In this document: positions 1 to 12,043 of the stretch, piece by piece
Position numbering within the stretch: the stretch's first letter is position 1
How the letters are laid out: the number at the start of each line of letters is the position of its first letter
Assembly: GCA_030737835.1 (NCBI GenBank)
Contig: CM060854.1
Span: forward strand, 18,575,858-18,639,857
Direction: 5' to 3'
DNA from: Acorus gramineus
Taxonomy: Eukaryota; Streptophyta; Magnoliopsida; Acorales; Acoraceae
DNA: 64,000 nucleotides
Translations under genes and position numbers: made by a program
The notes under the pieces: model-generated
Databases searched by the model: none
Seen by the model: the letters and a program-made list of their open reading frames with translations, nothing else
Told to the model about the DNA's origin: nothing

Positions 1-714
1 TGAAAAACAATTGACCCACTTTTGATACAGAAAATCCATTCCCCTCAAACAAAAATAGCTGAAGATTTGAACCTTTCATATGTTGGTTTTCTGTTTTATG
101 AATTATTAATTAATTATTTTGGCAACCGCATCAATCTATATATTTGTTCCACAAATGTAGGACGACTGGATGAGTCAAATAAGATATATTTTCTCACTTT
201 AAATAATCATAATTGAACTTGTGATATCTTACTAAACTAAGTGCAAAGCATGTACATATTATAAAAATCAGGTTGTGTTTAATTCTTTATGATATCCAGC
301 TATATCTGCCTTTTTTTTTCTTCTCTTCTAGTCTTCCTAGATTAGTTTTATTATAGTCTTATGTAACCACTTGGACGTCAATTTAATTCTTTCAAAGGTT
401 CGCAAATCGTGAGAGAATAACACAACAAAATCACAGAGATCAAAATCCAACTATAATAAAGAGTATTGCATTCATGCTACATATGAAATTTTGCAATGAA
501 TAAGGTCCTCTCATACAAATGGTTGTCACAGCCTTCTACAAATCATCAAATTATGTTTTATGAGAATGAGAGCTATAAAAAAACTATAGTGGAATTGCCT
601 AAGAAAGAAATTCATTTATATTAAATATTAATATTGTTATGTTCGAAAACTTCAATAGCGGAATTTATATATACATCCATATTCAATATTGAACACTAAA
701 CACAATTCAATTCA

Positions 715-1215
715 ATAAAAAAAAATAACCCTAACTTTCTATGGAAAACCATAAGTTTCTATCTCAAACCATAAATTTTTTTTTTGAATAATCGATCTTT
801 CTATCCCAAACCCTAGGTTTCAATCCACATTCTATCCCAAACCATATGTTTATATCCCAAACCATTATTGTTTTTTACTAACCAATCTTTCAATCCACCT
901 CTATCACAAACCATACGTTTCAATCCCAAACCACAAATTTTTTTTTAAAAAAACCAATCTTTCAATCCACATTTTATTCCAAACTCTAGGTTTCTATCCA
1001 CATTATATCCCAAACCCTAGGTTTCAATTCACATTCTATCCCAAACCCTAGATTTCTATCCCAAACCCTAATTTTATTTGTTGAATAACTAATCTTTCAA
1101 TCACATATTGAGTTTTTATATCAAACCCTAGATTTCTTTCTCAAACCTTATTTTTATTTTTTGAATAACTAATTTTTCTATCCCAAACCCTACATAATTT
1201 TTTTGTTCAATAACC
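715..1215. repeat. Degenerate tandem repeat rich in AAACCCTA words
   Basis: Units of roughly 30-60 bases built from 'tatcccaaaccctaggtttc' and 'aatccacattctatccc' recur about ten times with drift. Many units hold AAACCCTA, the plant telomere-repeat core, often directly followed by its complement (CCCTAGGTTT). It looks like a decayed minisatellite and not a true interstitial telomere, because the words are not in perfect 7-bp register. Confidence 0.6.
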
Positions 1216-2590
1216 AATCTAGAATAAGATAAAAAAATATACAATCAAGAACAAAGAACGGCACATATCTATTGAGGATAGTGGGCGATGGCATGGGTTC
1301 TCCTTTTCAATGGTTGGTCCGGTGGGAGGGAGAGGAGAGGAGAGGAGAAAAAAATTCTCGACTAGGAGGCAGAGTAGAGGAGGGAAGAAGAAATGAAGAG
1401 AACTTAGGGAGTGGTGGGATTAGGAGTTCATTTATATGTAATATATATGGTGGTGGGATTAGGTTTTATAATAGGCATGGCTTGTGGGATCAGTCAGTAG
1501 GTGGGGACAACAAGTAGCATGGTGGGGATAGAGCTGCCCTTTTAATCTCACATCCATACGAGACATCAGGTCCAAATGCTTATCAAAATCTGTTCAAGAT
1601 TTATTTTTCCTGAAATCCAAAAAGACAATAGTATATTAGATTAGTAATTGATGGTTTATTTGGACATGATTAAATTAGTTATACAATGATAGATGAGAAT
1701 TAGATGATTATTTTCTTATTGTTGTTCCTTTATTTGTTCGTATAAATTTGTCTTTTGTTATTGCATAATAAGGATATAGTTGTAGTTTTGTGTGAATAAA
1801 CTAGAATAAATTATACATGTCTCTTAGAGGTATAACTATTAGAATTTATTTTTTATTTTTTATTTTTGCTTGGTTATTAGAATTTATTTTAACTTATCAT
1901 GGTTTATCCATGTTAAACAATAAAATATTTTTTGAATTGAAAATATTATTTCCTTACCCACCCTCTCATTGTTTGAGGTTATAAAACTGATTTTTTTTTA
2001 AAATAAAATATTCAATACCATTCAAAGACAGAAATATGAAAGTATTGTTTGCCAATAATTTTTCTTGGAAAATGATATGTCATGTCTCTTGTGTTATCCC
2101 AATTGCAATCCACATTGATTTTTTTTTAAAAAAAATCAAACACTCTACATTTGAAATACATGTTTTTATATACATTTTGAGATAAAATAATACATTTCTT
2201 TATTTTAAAAAAATGAAAAAAAAATTACGCTATACACTATGATAACTACTCATACACAACGTATCATAGTGTATAGGTCTGTAAACTGAACTACAAAACA
2301 CGGACTAAGTGTATCAGCGCACCTTTTTTTTTTTTTGGTATTACAGCCCGGACATGGTGACGTTATATGGACCTATGCCAAAACAAGGCTCCGATAAAAA
2401 CACTGGGCAAAGCCCACAAAAACACATCCCAAATGAGTTGTTTTTTCCTTTTTTTTTTTTTTTTTTTTGCTTACATCCCCAGACCCAGTGAAGGGGGGGG
2501 GGGGGTTGTTGTCCTACACCACCGCGGCCTAAGTGCGGGCTAGAAAAGATTATTTGCCCAATAAATTTGAGATACAATAATTGGATCACA

Positions 2591-2666
2591 TGAGTGGAAA
2601 TCGAAAGGATGGAATTTGCACAAAGAAGTGAGTGGAAATCGAAAGGATGGAATTTGCACAAAGAAG
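2591..2666. repeat. 38-bp direct tandem duplication
   Basis: Two perfect or near-perfect copies (2591-2628 and 2629-2666) of a unit starting TGAGTGGAAATCGAAAGGAT. The near identity points to a recent local slippage or unequal-exchange event. No gene is attached. Confidence 0.85.
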
Positions 2667-4385
2667 TTAGTAATTCTTGTAGTAATTTTTTGGGTTCTAA
2701 TATATTTTAAAATATATATTTATCTCATAAAATACACATTTTTATATTGTGATAATAATTGAGTGTATGTCACTGTGCTTTTTGCGCACTCCACATGCCT
2801 ATGGTCATATGGGGATCAATTGACACATAAACCCATAAAGAACATTCTCTCAAACACATATAGCTTAAGTAGACATCTCTTAATAAAGTGGGCTCTGTTC
2901 AAACACACAAAAGAAGAGAAGATCACCAATTCCATCTTTAATTCCATAACTGCAGAACAACTGACATTTTGAAAGGCCCAACACATCCCCCCACAAAGGA
3001 GAACATGCAAGAACATGCCTCTGTTCATGAGATCCTGCTTTTAAGATAAAAAGAAAATTTTATTTGTGTTAGTGGGACTACCAATGCATCTTATCTATGC
3101 ACTTAAAGCAATATAAAAAAATAAATTATAGGTTTGGATTGGGGGAGGGAAGGATGTATTTTAATTTTTATTAGACGGTTTAAATCCGAATATGACACTA
3201 CTGATCATGCATGTGAGACATCTTGTTGAGTGGACAACTCACGTGTTAAGCACATGAGACATTATTTGAAAATGAGATTATTTAAACTAAATTGAATTTA
3301 TTTCTACAAACTTTAGATTGATCTGAATAATTTATGAATTGTATTGAAATATTAATAAATCAAACTAAACAATCCATGTATTTGATTAAATAATGTGACA
3401 GTGAAATGAACTTGACATTAAACTGATCGAATAACTTTACATTGTATCTAAAGGAACAGTGCATTAAATTGGATTTTATTCATATAAGCTTTAAATTAAA
3501 TTAAACAATACATGACTTGAGTTCGAAAACTCATGGATATAATTAAATAGGTCATATTCATGAATTATCTTTTTTTTTTTTTTAAATGTCTCAAATACCT
3601 AATATATATATATATGAGGTGCCTGGGTGGATCCATTACCCACTTGAACCCAACCTAAAGTAACACCATGTACCATCACACGATACTGAACCTCAACTTG
3701 AGAGTTGAGACATGAGGAGGTCGCTATAGAGCTTGAGTTGAATGTATTATGATAGGGTAATTAAACAAATGTTGTCCATGATTCTATATGTTAGGGTTTG
3801 AGTTGAATGGATCGATCAATATAGGGTTTGGAATAATATGTTTATTTTGATCCATTCAACATGAGAAAGATAAATTTTTTTAATATATTCTTGTCAAACT
3901 GGAGTACACTTCATTTATTTGTATATATTATCTTAGTGTAGTTTAAGTTTGATTTAAAAAAAAAAATTATTTTTAAAAAATAAAAAATATGTATCAGTTT
4001 ATCCTGTTATATATTGCATTTTTTTTATAATAGTGTATTTCTTTAGAAGATGCTTTTTTTATTTAGACGGACAGAACTAAACAGTATCATTTTCCATAAG
4101 AAAAATATGAAAAACAAGAGTGTTGATTTACACATTCTATTTTGCAGCCTTATATATTATCATAATGTTGTGTATACTCTGTTATCCTCGTATATGAGGT
4201 TCTATCAAACTGTAAGGCGCAAAAAAAGAAAAATCAACATGAAAAAAATATATTAATGTATCTCATTATATACTTTATTTCATAATAGCATGTATTTCAA
4301 TGGAAGAGTGTATGATTTAAAAAAAAAAAAAAAAAAAGTGCGAATGCACAAGGGTTGGGCATATCATTTTCCCAAAAACAAACAT

Positions 4386-4607
4386 TCAATGGGCCAGCCG
4401 CAATGTCTCTGGGCCTACGCCCACAAAAAAGGGTCAGCCACCAATCACGCTGTCTACAGTGGGCAATCTCGGAATAAAAGCACTCTTGATGGGACCCAAT
4501 CGGACGGTCAATAGCAAAAATATCAGACGGTCCAGAAACTCGCGTTCGATTCAAGCAAATAGTTCTTCATTAAAAAGAACAGTAAAAACGAATATTTTTT
4601 TAGGGTT
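4386..4607 (+). promoter_or_regulatory. RAN promoter: site II (TGGGCC) motifs and a telo-box
   Basis: Two TGGGCC words (4390-4395 and 4410-4415) and a TGGGC at about 4460 lie upstream of the RAN start. TTAGGGTT, the complement of the plant telo-box AACCCTAA, lies at 4600-4607, about 65 bases before the ATG. Site II elements paired with a telo-box are known in plants from promoters of proliferation and translation genes, which fits RAN. The pairing is seen; activity is inferred. No clear TATA box stands out. Confidence 0.55.
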
Positions 4608-4669
4608 CTCGCTTTCAAACGCTTCTCGCACACAGTCCCCTCGTCGTTCACTGTCGAGAATATCCTCTC

Positions 4670-7600
4670 ATGGTGAGCGAGCTTCATCGATTCTTGGTTT
4701 CTGATGTTTCACATTAGGGATTCTCGTTCTGATCCCCCCTTTTTGGGGTTTTTTGGTTGTAGGCGTTGCCGAATCAACAGACGGTGGATTACCCGAGCTT
4801 CAAGCTTGTGATAGTCGGCGATGGTGGAACAGGTGATCTTATGGAGTATCTTATGGTTTTCTGTGGTGGCTTGAGTTTGATTTCGTTTGTTCTTTTGTTG
4901 ATGTTGTTGATCTAGGGCTAGGGTTTCCGGTGTGAAGTTCTCATATTGTACTTCAAAAGAGATTGTCATTGAACATCTGGTCGTGGATTTAGGGTTTTTG
5001 GTTTTCCACTTCCGCTTGTTTTTTATGATTTACAAATTCACCTTTTTTTGAAAATTGATCATCTGCATTTCATGTTTTTTTTCGGTTCCTGTTTTGGATG
5101 TGGTGGAATTGGGTTTTCTTTATCGGCAATGCCATATTTTTTTGCTTCAATCGATTCTCGTTATGTTATGTTCTGCATTTTTTATATGCTGCATCAGTTT
5201 GTGTTCACTGAATCTGGGTTCTTGATGAATTTTTTATTGTTGGGCATTTGGTTTCTGAAGTGTTACATTGGATGCCATATGAATTTGTTAGTTTTAATAC
5301 TTGGATTAGCAGAAACTTTACATTGTAACTAGACCTGCTTTCATCATTGAATGAATCTGAAGGTTGTGAAATGATGGAATGTTAGAAATGGTTGATGATG
5401 ATGTCAATTGTGGCATTGTTCATTCAATTTTGTTTGCATAGGGTTCATATGAGATCTTTCATTTCAATTCTCTGGCACATGCTTTATGGGTTTTGAATTT
5501 AATTTGGGTTGTGTTTTGTGTCACTGCAGGAAAGACCACATTTGTTAAGAGGCATCTCACTGGTGAATTTGAAAAGAAGTATGAACGTAAGTGCTATATG
5601 CTGTAATTTTGACTTGTTACTGTGCTGTTGCTGTTTTGTTTGTCTCTGATTGTTGTAACTGCTGTTAGGTTCTATTGGTTTGATTATTGTACAAATGTTG
5701 TGCAGCTACAATTGGTGTTGAAGTTCATCCACTTGACTTCTTCACAAACTGTGGGAAAATCCGGTTTTATTGCTGGGATACTGCTGGTCAGGAAAAATTT
5801 GGTGGGCTTCGAGATGGATACTAGTAAGTTTGCTGAACTACTATCTTTCATCAAGGAACAACTTCGCACACTTTTTTGGTTCAATTACTTCCTTGGACTG
5901 TAAACCAGCTTGTCTGCGATTTAGATCTACTGTTTTTGTCAAGTAAGTCTTGTTGTGGGTCAAGTACTTGTGCATTGCCATCACATATCTCATGTTGATA
6001 GGTTATTTTGTTTTCTTTTTGCTATGTTTTTGTTGCCCGTATATGTGCTTGATCCTTGATTGACCTTATTTTGTTTTGAGGTCAAAAAGATAGAATGAAA
6101 GTTCAATTCTTTCGCATTTTGAGTCTTCAATTAGATTTTTCTTATGCATTTCATTCCCCAGATAGGGTCAAGTGTAGTAGTTTACACTTTTCCATTCACA
6201 CCTTTCTACTCAGGTTGTGTAAATGTGGTTTTTTACTTGAAGGTGATTATTATATGGTGAATGATTTTAGTGTGAAGCCCATGATTATGCCGTCGAATAA
6301 GGAAATCAAGTGAAATATCATGTGTGGAGAGAGATCCAACCTTAGGCCTAGTTTGGTAAAGGGATAAATATTTAAGATAAGTTAGCCTAATTTATGAGGA
6401 TAAAAAGACCATTATTATTTTGGATTTTCTGTGGGACTAGGGACAAACAGGCGAAGGTAGCTTTCCCAGCTTGACCGTAAGGTTAGTCACGGGGAGTCCC
6501 TCCGATATCAAAAAAAGACCATTATTTTTATCCATATTTACATTTGGTAATGCATTTTGTTATCTCCATTTTTTTGTGTTCTTATACTTAACTTTGCATT
6601 TGGATCTGACACTCAAAAACTAAAACTTTGCATTTGGATCACATGATGTAAAATATGGGACAACTTAAAAAAAAAAAAAAAACCCAAGTTTACCCTTTCT
6701 ATTAAAGGGGGCATTAATGTTGTTGGTTTTGGTTTTATGAAGTTTTTGGTTTTTATTTTTTTCAAGAAGGGCAGTCATAAATGTTGTCCATATTTTACAA
6801 AATGAGGTTAAAAAATGGGGATAAAATCTATTCCACTTTTTACCTAGAACAAAATATCCTTACTTTTTTTTCTCAAAATACGGACAATTGTCCATGCTTT
6901 ATCCCTTTTTTTTTTCTTATGCCATATTGAATAACATGTGATTGAATCTAATTATTTCCTTATCCCAACCCCTTATCCCAATGTCAAACCAGACTTTAAA
7001 GTTGTTTAATCTCCCATTAGGAAGTTATTAGGTGTTCAGGCTGCCTATGACAACTACATATAAACCAATGGTATTCTAGGGAAATCAGGTGAAATGCTAC
7101 ATTCTATAAGTGCATCATTATCACTTACATTCCCCTTATATGTTATGTGCAGTACTTTTTTGGTTATGTATAGTTTAGAAACGCTACCATAGTTATTATG
7201 ATCACCTGATTAGGTTAATAAAAGAAATGCATTTTTTTTTTTTTTTGAACTGGTAGAAATTCTACCACCAAAATATGTTTAAGAGTTTTGGGGTACAATA
7301 TCTAGCGAAGTTAGACGTGAATGGTTATGCTTTAGAGTTTTGGGGTACAATATCTAGCGAAGTTAGACGTGAATGGTTATGTTTCATTCTTTCCCCTTTT
7401 TTGTGCTGCAGTTACTTAGTAGAACTCTTGGGTGAGTCAAACCTCTCTGCCAAATTAAACAAGTTATCTGGTTCTGTTGAGGAGTTTTTGCGCCTCTTTG
7501 TTTAGAGTATGAACAGCTTAAATGCTTATAATGGTTCACATGATTTTACAAAAGCACTTCAGATTACTTTCATTTTGAGTTTCCTTTCCACTGCATTTCC

Positions 7601-10600
7601 TCCCCACCCAATCAAGCATGAAGGATTTGAAATCCATTAAGAGTTTTTATAGATTATGATTTATTGTGTTTAATAGATTAATATATGAAAAATCAATATC
7701 TGTTATGGGCTTATAGAAATTTGTACTTATATATGGTTTTGGTCTGTAAGCTATAAAATGTTGAACTTTGGCAGACAAATTCAAGGTTTAATGGCAAAAC
7801 AGTATATCTGCATTATGTTTTAATAATTTTCACGGTGCAGATATTCTGATGTATTTACATTCTATAAACGGGCACGGCTATCCCCACCAAGGGTTTTTCT
7901 TACCCCACCAATCGGAAAAAAAAAATCGGTGTTTTATCTTTTCCCACCGATCCGGCCAGATCGACCAGATTTGGTCGCCACTTCAGGTTTTGGACGACCG
8001 GACTTGGTCGCCATTTTAGATTTTGGGCGACCGAACTTGGTCGTCATTTCAGGTTTCGGACGACCGAACTTGGTCGAACAGGATTTGTAATAAAGTTTAT
8101 AATTTTTTTCTTGGAAACATAATCCCATGACGTATATCTTCCTTGAATCCTTCATACCACTTCAAGTCTGAGTTGTAATGTAAGGAGAATCAATTATTAT
8201 TCTTAAATGTAGAATATAAGAACAATTTTTTTTACATAAGTGACGGACTAATTTTCAAAAGCCAAATATATAATGTGTTTGGATCAACTGATAGGTTTTT
8301 TTTGTTTTCAAATCAAGAATCCTCTTAACTACGAATTCACACGAAGCTTAAAAATGATATATATTTGTTTAATAAGATATTTTTTTATAAAAATTTGAAT
8401 TAATTGAAAGTATACCTACTTACATTTTTTTCGGCCCCTTAGCTGTTGTTTGGATCAAAGAATAAATGTAGAATATAATGGATAAACCCAAAAATTTATT
8501 TGTTTACAAAAAATAGGTAGATATAGTTTTAAACCCTGTTCGACCAATTACAGTCGCCCAAAGCCTGAAATTGCGACCAATTACTGTCGCCCAAAACCTG
8601 AAATGGCGACCAAGTCCGGTCGTCCAAAATCTGAAATGACGACCAATTTCGGTCGATCTGGATTGGTGGGAACAGCCAAACACCGTTTTTTTTTTTTTTT
8701 TTTTTTGATTGGTGGGGTAAGAAAAAAGATTGGTGGGGATAGACGCGCTATAAACACTTGTTGCATCATGCATGGGTTCCACTCAGTTCAATTACTTATC
8801 TTTTACACAATATATTCCTCATCAACTTTTGTTATTCTCAACATCTGTAGCTGCTTCTTAATATAGTTTAGTTTGATATGGTAAGCTGGATGTTATTACT
8901 TTCTATTCATTCAGGTGTTGATTATTGATGTCTTTACTTCAGCAACCAATCCAGTGGAAATGATAAAATGACCTTTAAATATGAATTCCATGAAATACTG
9001 CAAGTTGGCAAGTTTTGGCTTTAAAACCATATATGTCTTCAGTGAAGGAGATGTGTGTATGATTTTTACCATGTTCAGCTATTGCTCTGTGTCAACTTCT
9101 TTGAAACACACGATAAGAAATTTTTAATTTTTTTTACGGAAATTCTTCTATGCCATAGAGGAATCAAGGGTCTTGTGGATGTACTTTTCAAAATAAATAA
9201 ATAAAATAAAGGGGCCTTGTGGATACACCACTACCTTTCAACTAAAAGAAAAAAACATATCCCATTCTTTGTACGGAGCTTGTTGTTCAGTAATTTTCAT
9301 GTTCTTGCCTTGAAACTTGATTCAATTTATGATTTAAATGTGAATGACCGAATATTGCTGCAAGTCTTCTTCATTTGAACATATGATATAGATTCTACCA
9401 AAAAAGCATATGATTGGAGATGGCCATATTAAAATGTCTTCAATTTATCATTTCTTATTTTCTATGAAGTGCTTCTCCATACACCAGCTCTCTCTTTTGT
9501 CTAATTTTCTTTTCACATTTCATTATCTGATGATATTTGCAGTATACACGGGCAATGTGCAATTATAATGTTTGATGTCACTGCCCGTCTGACATACAAA
9601 AACGTTCCTACATGGCATCGTGACCTCTGCCGGTAATGTCAAAACATCAATTATCCCAACTCGTCTTTTTTTTTCTTCTATATATATGTGTATTTCCTTC
9701 AAATGCTAAACAAAAGTTTATTTCACTTTCAGGGTTTGTGAGAATATTCCCATTGTTCTGTGCGGTAACAAAGTGGATGTCAAGAACAGGCAGGTGAAGG
9801 CAAAGCAAGTTACTTTCCACAGGAAGAAGAACCTCCAGTACTATGAAATATCCGCAAAGAGCAACTACAATTTCGAAAAGCCTTTCCTGTATCTTGCTAG
9901 AAAGCTTGCTGGGTAATGCTGAAATGATGGCCGCTATCTTATATTGCATTAACTAAAAATTTTGTTTAACAAATGATGATAGTAACTATGAAATTAATTT
10001 TCCTCACAGGGACCCAAACCTTCACTTTGTTGAGTCACCTGCCCTTGCTCCTCCAGAGGTGCACATTGACTTGGCTGCACAGCAACAGTGAGTTTTCTGA
10101 ACCTCGTTTCCTCCAATTCCATATCGGTGTAGCATTAGGAATAAAAATCAAAGCTTATGAAGATGGTTTAAAATTACATTAGGAACAGATGAAGTTTGAT
10201 ACTTTGATGAAGGCTACAAATACTCTTAACCATTTTTCTGTCTCCACCGTGTGTTTTATGAGAATCCTAGTACATAAATAGCATTTTTTTGAACTTCTAA
10301 TCCACCTTTCCCATATGATCTTTCTTCTCTACTCTCTGTTCTCCCCTCCGCTCTCCACCACCAACACCACACCACCACCACCACCACCACACCCGCGGCC
10401 CACCACCATCGTGGCCATCACATCACAATACCATTACACCACCGCAACCTGACGATGACCATCATGGCCTTCCCCATGCTCCCCCCCCCCCTCCGTACCC
10501 CGCCTTCTGTCTCTCCCTCCTTGGCCTCCACCTTCATCATGGCCTTCCCCATGCTCCCCCCCCCCCCTCCGTACCCCGCCTTCTCTCTCTCCCTCCTTGG

Positions 10601-11075
10601 CCTCCACCTTCTCTGTCCGCCATTCACCACCCCCTCCCCGTCAGCCTCCACCCACCACTCTTGGCTTTGCCTCCCGCCCTTCTCCCCTCACCCATTCTGC
10701 CATTGTCGTCGCTAATGATTTTCATAACAAAAATAAAAGACATTTGAATTTTTCATTGTGGTGGGTAGTAGGGATAGTTGCTTCCTATGAAGAATGTTTT
10801 TGTTAGATTTTCCTGAAAATGTGCTTTTATAACTAAAACCTGTTTTTCATTTTCTTCAAAAGCTGGAACCACTGTGAAAACAAATTTGGATCAAGTACGA
10901 TTACTGCTAAAATAGAATCTCTGGGAGCACCTCATTTCCAAATCATATTATTATTTAATGATACATACAACTCCCCATTCTTAAAAAAATGTTGCTGGTT
11001 TCCAGGCATGAAGCAGAAATTGCTGCAGCTGCTGCACAGCCCCTCCCCGACGACGATGATGACGCATTCGATTAA
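4670..11075 (+). CDS. RAN: Ran small GTPase (nuclear transport), 8 coding exons
   Basis: GTP-binding Ran drives importin/exportin cargo exchange through the nuclear pore and spindle and envelope assembly. Coding exons: 4670-4672, 4763-4832, 5530-5586, 5706-5823, 9543-9632, 9733-9912, 10010-10087, 11006-11075. They sum to 666 bases, 221 residues, the usual plant Ran length, and every junction is GT-AG and in frame. Exon 1 is only the ATG. Motifs in order: P-loop GDGGTGKT (about residues 20-27), switch I with [11 protein letters not shown]3 [15 protein letters not shown] (G4), SAK (G5), and the acidic tail DDDDDAFD. Ran has no prenylation cysteine and none is present. The fourth intron (5824-9542) is swollen by insertions, none of which touches an exon. 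No break is visible, so the gene is probably functional. Confidence 0.97.
6345..6995. mobile_element. Tourist-like (PIF/Harbinger) MITE in RAN intron 4
   Basis: Left end GGCCTAGTTTGGTAAAGGG and right end CTTATCCCAATGTCAAACC form terminal inverted repeats of the GGCC(T)NGTTTGG type known from PIF/Harbinger MITEs. A TTA target duplication flanks it (6342-6344 and 6996-6998). There is no coding capacity. It is about 70-80% similar by eye to the copy at 24084-24572 and is lengthened by a small secondary insertion at 6417-6511. Confidence 0.8.
6417..6511. mobile_element. About 95-bp SINE-like insertion inside the Tourist MITE
   Basis: A 15-bp direct repeat AAAAAGACCATTATT (6402-6416 and 6512-6526) brackets a 95-bp segment containing GGGACTAGGGACAAACAGGC. 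The sister MITE at 24 kb lacks this segment and has only one copy of the flanking site, so this is an insertion with target duplication. A long A-rich duplication suggests target-primed reverse transcription, as for SINEs or truncated LINEs. The source sequence is not recognised. Confidence 0.7.
7283..7383. repeat. 52-bp tandem duplication in RAN intron 4
   Basis: The unit beginning GAGTTTTGGGGTACAATATC occurs at 7283-7334 and again from 7335, nearly identical over 47 bases or more. Intronic and recent; no function is seen. Confidence 0.85.
7870..8747. mobile_element. 878-bp MITE with subterminal GGTCG arrays
   Basis: Ends GGGCACGGCTATCCCCACCAA and TTGGTGGGGATAGACGCG are inverted repeats, flanked by a perfect 8-bp duplication CTATAAAC (7862-7869 and 8748-8755), as expected of a hAT-type insertion. 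Inside each end lie about four 32-bp units around GGTCGCCATTTCAGGTTTTGG and GACGACCGAACTTGGTCG, in mirror orientation (about 7955-8085 and 8535-8665). The centre is AT-rich and non-coding. Such mirror arrays are a likely transposase-binding platform (inference). A piece of a related end lies at 58602-58650. Confidence 0.85.
10463..10612. repeat. 75-bp pyrimidine-rich tandem duplication in RAN intron 7
   Basis: CATGGCCTTCCCCATGCTCC starts at 10463 and again at 10538, each followed by a C-run and CTCCGTACCCCGCCTTCT. The surrounding C/CCA-rich block (10330-10700) makes long artefact open frames on both strands. It lies wholly inside the intron. Confidence 0.85.
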
Positions 11076-11602
11076 GACATGGGCTGTATTTTTTTTTCTT
11101 CTGGCTCATCTTCATAATCCTTCATTCAGGTTCTGTCTTAAGCACACATGCTGCTGTTGTTGCTGCTGTGATGGTTTTGAATCCCCCAAATGTTGTGGTT
11201 CTGAGTTTTATCATGTTTTCTTCTTTTTTTTTACCTGTTTGAACCATCCAAATATATAATTGCTTGTAAGCCTGGTAAGATATTTAGTTTTTAAGTATTC
11301 TATTCAGAGGCGTGGGACTCTGTTCTTCATACTGGTTATTCCGGAATATCTTTGTTCGTGTGTGCATTGAAGTTGAAAAGCCAGATATTTAAAACGAAGA
11401 ACATGTAAACATTCACATCAGATCATTCATTCTACAATAACATGTAAAGACGCATCGAGCACCGTCCGATCAAAAAACGAACGTCACGCGATGCACTGCA
11501 GTCTTTATTTTCCATCAATCACAGAAAATAAAACACGCACAAACAAGCATTGTCGGCAGATTTTTTTTTTTGGGTAGAGTTCACCTTGACAGATCCGAAA
11601 CC

Positions 11603-11971
11603 CTAGCGACCACCACCGGATCTGTCTGGGACATCCGAAGCGAGCCTGGAAGCGATCGCCGAGTGGTACATGACGTCGTGGAAGGTCGCCGTCTCCATCG
11701 TCCTCATCCTCAGCTTCCTCGCCTTCTCCTCCGTGAACCTCCCGAACCTCCGCCTCATCGCCTTCTCCGCCTCCTCCTCCGTCGGCTGCGGCGGCGATGA
11801 CGCATCTCCGCTGCCGCCGTAGATGTAGTCCGGCTCGGACGGCCACCCGAACAGCGGCGCCCACCACTGGCCGCCGCCTGGCCTCCTCGACTCGGATCTG
11901 GGGTTTCCGGAGGCGGCTTGGGCCCGGAATCCGGTCGGACGGAAGGACATAATCGGTGCTGAAGACGCCAT
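11603..11971 (-). CDS. Small conserved plant protein of unknown function, 122 aa
   Basis: Single exon, ATG at 11971, stop at 11603. The start is chosen because it follows a TATA box by about 75 bases and begins a compositionally normal protein. Residues 1-33 are basic and unstructured; a central motif WWAPLFGWPSEPDYI (about 36-50) is the hallmark, followed by an acidic and helical segment (TEEEAEKAMRRRFGRFTEEKARKLR) and a C-terminal stretch with HDVMYHSAIASRLASD. I recall similar small plant proteins with the WAPLFG motif but no established biochemical role. No signal peptide or membrane segment is seen. The GC-rich frame contrasts with AT-rich flanks, supporting real coding. Its ABRE promoter suggests seed or drought expression (inference). 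Confidence 0.75.
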   Translation of the reverse strand: MASSAPIMSFRPTGFRAQAASGNPRSESRRPGGGQWWAPLFGWPSEPDYIYGGSGDASSPPQPTEEEAEKAMRRRFGRFTEEKARKLRMRTMETATFHDVMYHSAIASRLASDVPDRSGGGR

Positions 11972-12043
11972 TTTTTGAGATGCTTTTCTTGAGTGAGAGA
12001 GCTTTGTTTTGGATATTTTGGGAAAGTGAGATGTTGAGGAGGA

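Larger units (their letters stand above)
1..4380. other. AT-rich intergenic DNA without a supported gene
   Basis: No reading frame here has recognisable protein similarity; the open frames are short and AT-driven. The stretch holds a degenerate tandem repeat (715-1215), a short TPRT- or MITE-like end near 1520-1539 (GGTGGGGATAGAGCTGCCC), a small inverted repeat around 2231-2277 (CTATACACTATGATA facing its complement), a 38-bp tandem duplication (2591-2666) and long A/T and G homopolymers (for example G-run near 2497). I see no RNA gene. Confidence 0.7.

Noticed and set aside
2491-2510. G-run and neighbouring T-run as a quadruplex or terminator
   Set aside because: A simple homopolymer next to another; likely slippage and possibly sequencing error.
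10418-10806. Open frames in the C-rich block of RAN intron 7
   Set aside because: Both strands open from low complexity; the block is bounded by well-supported exons 7 and 8 and holds a 75-bp duplication.
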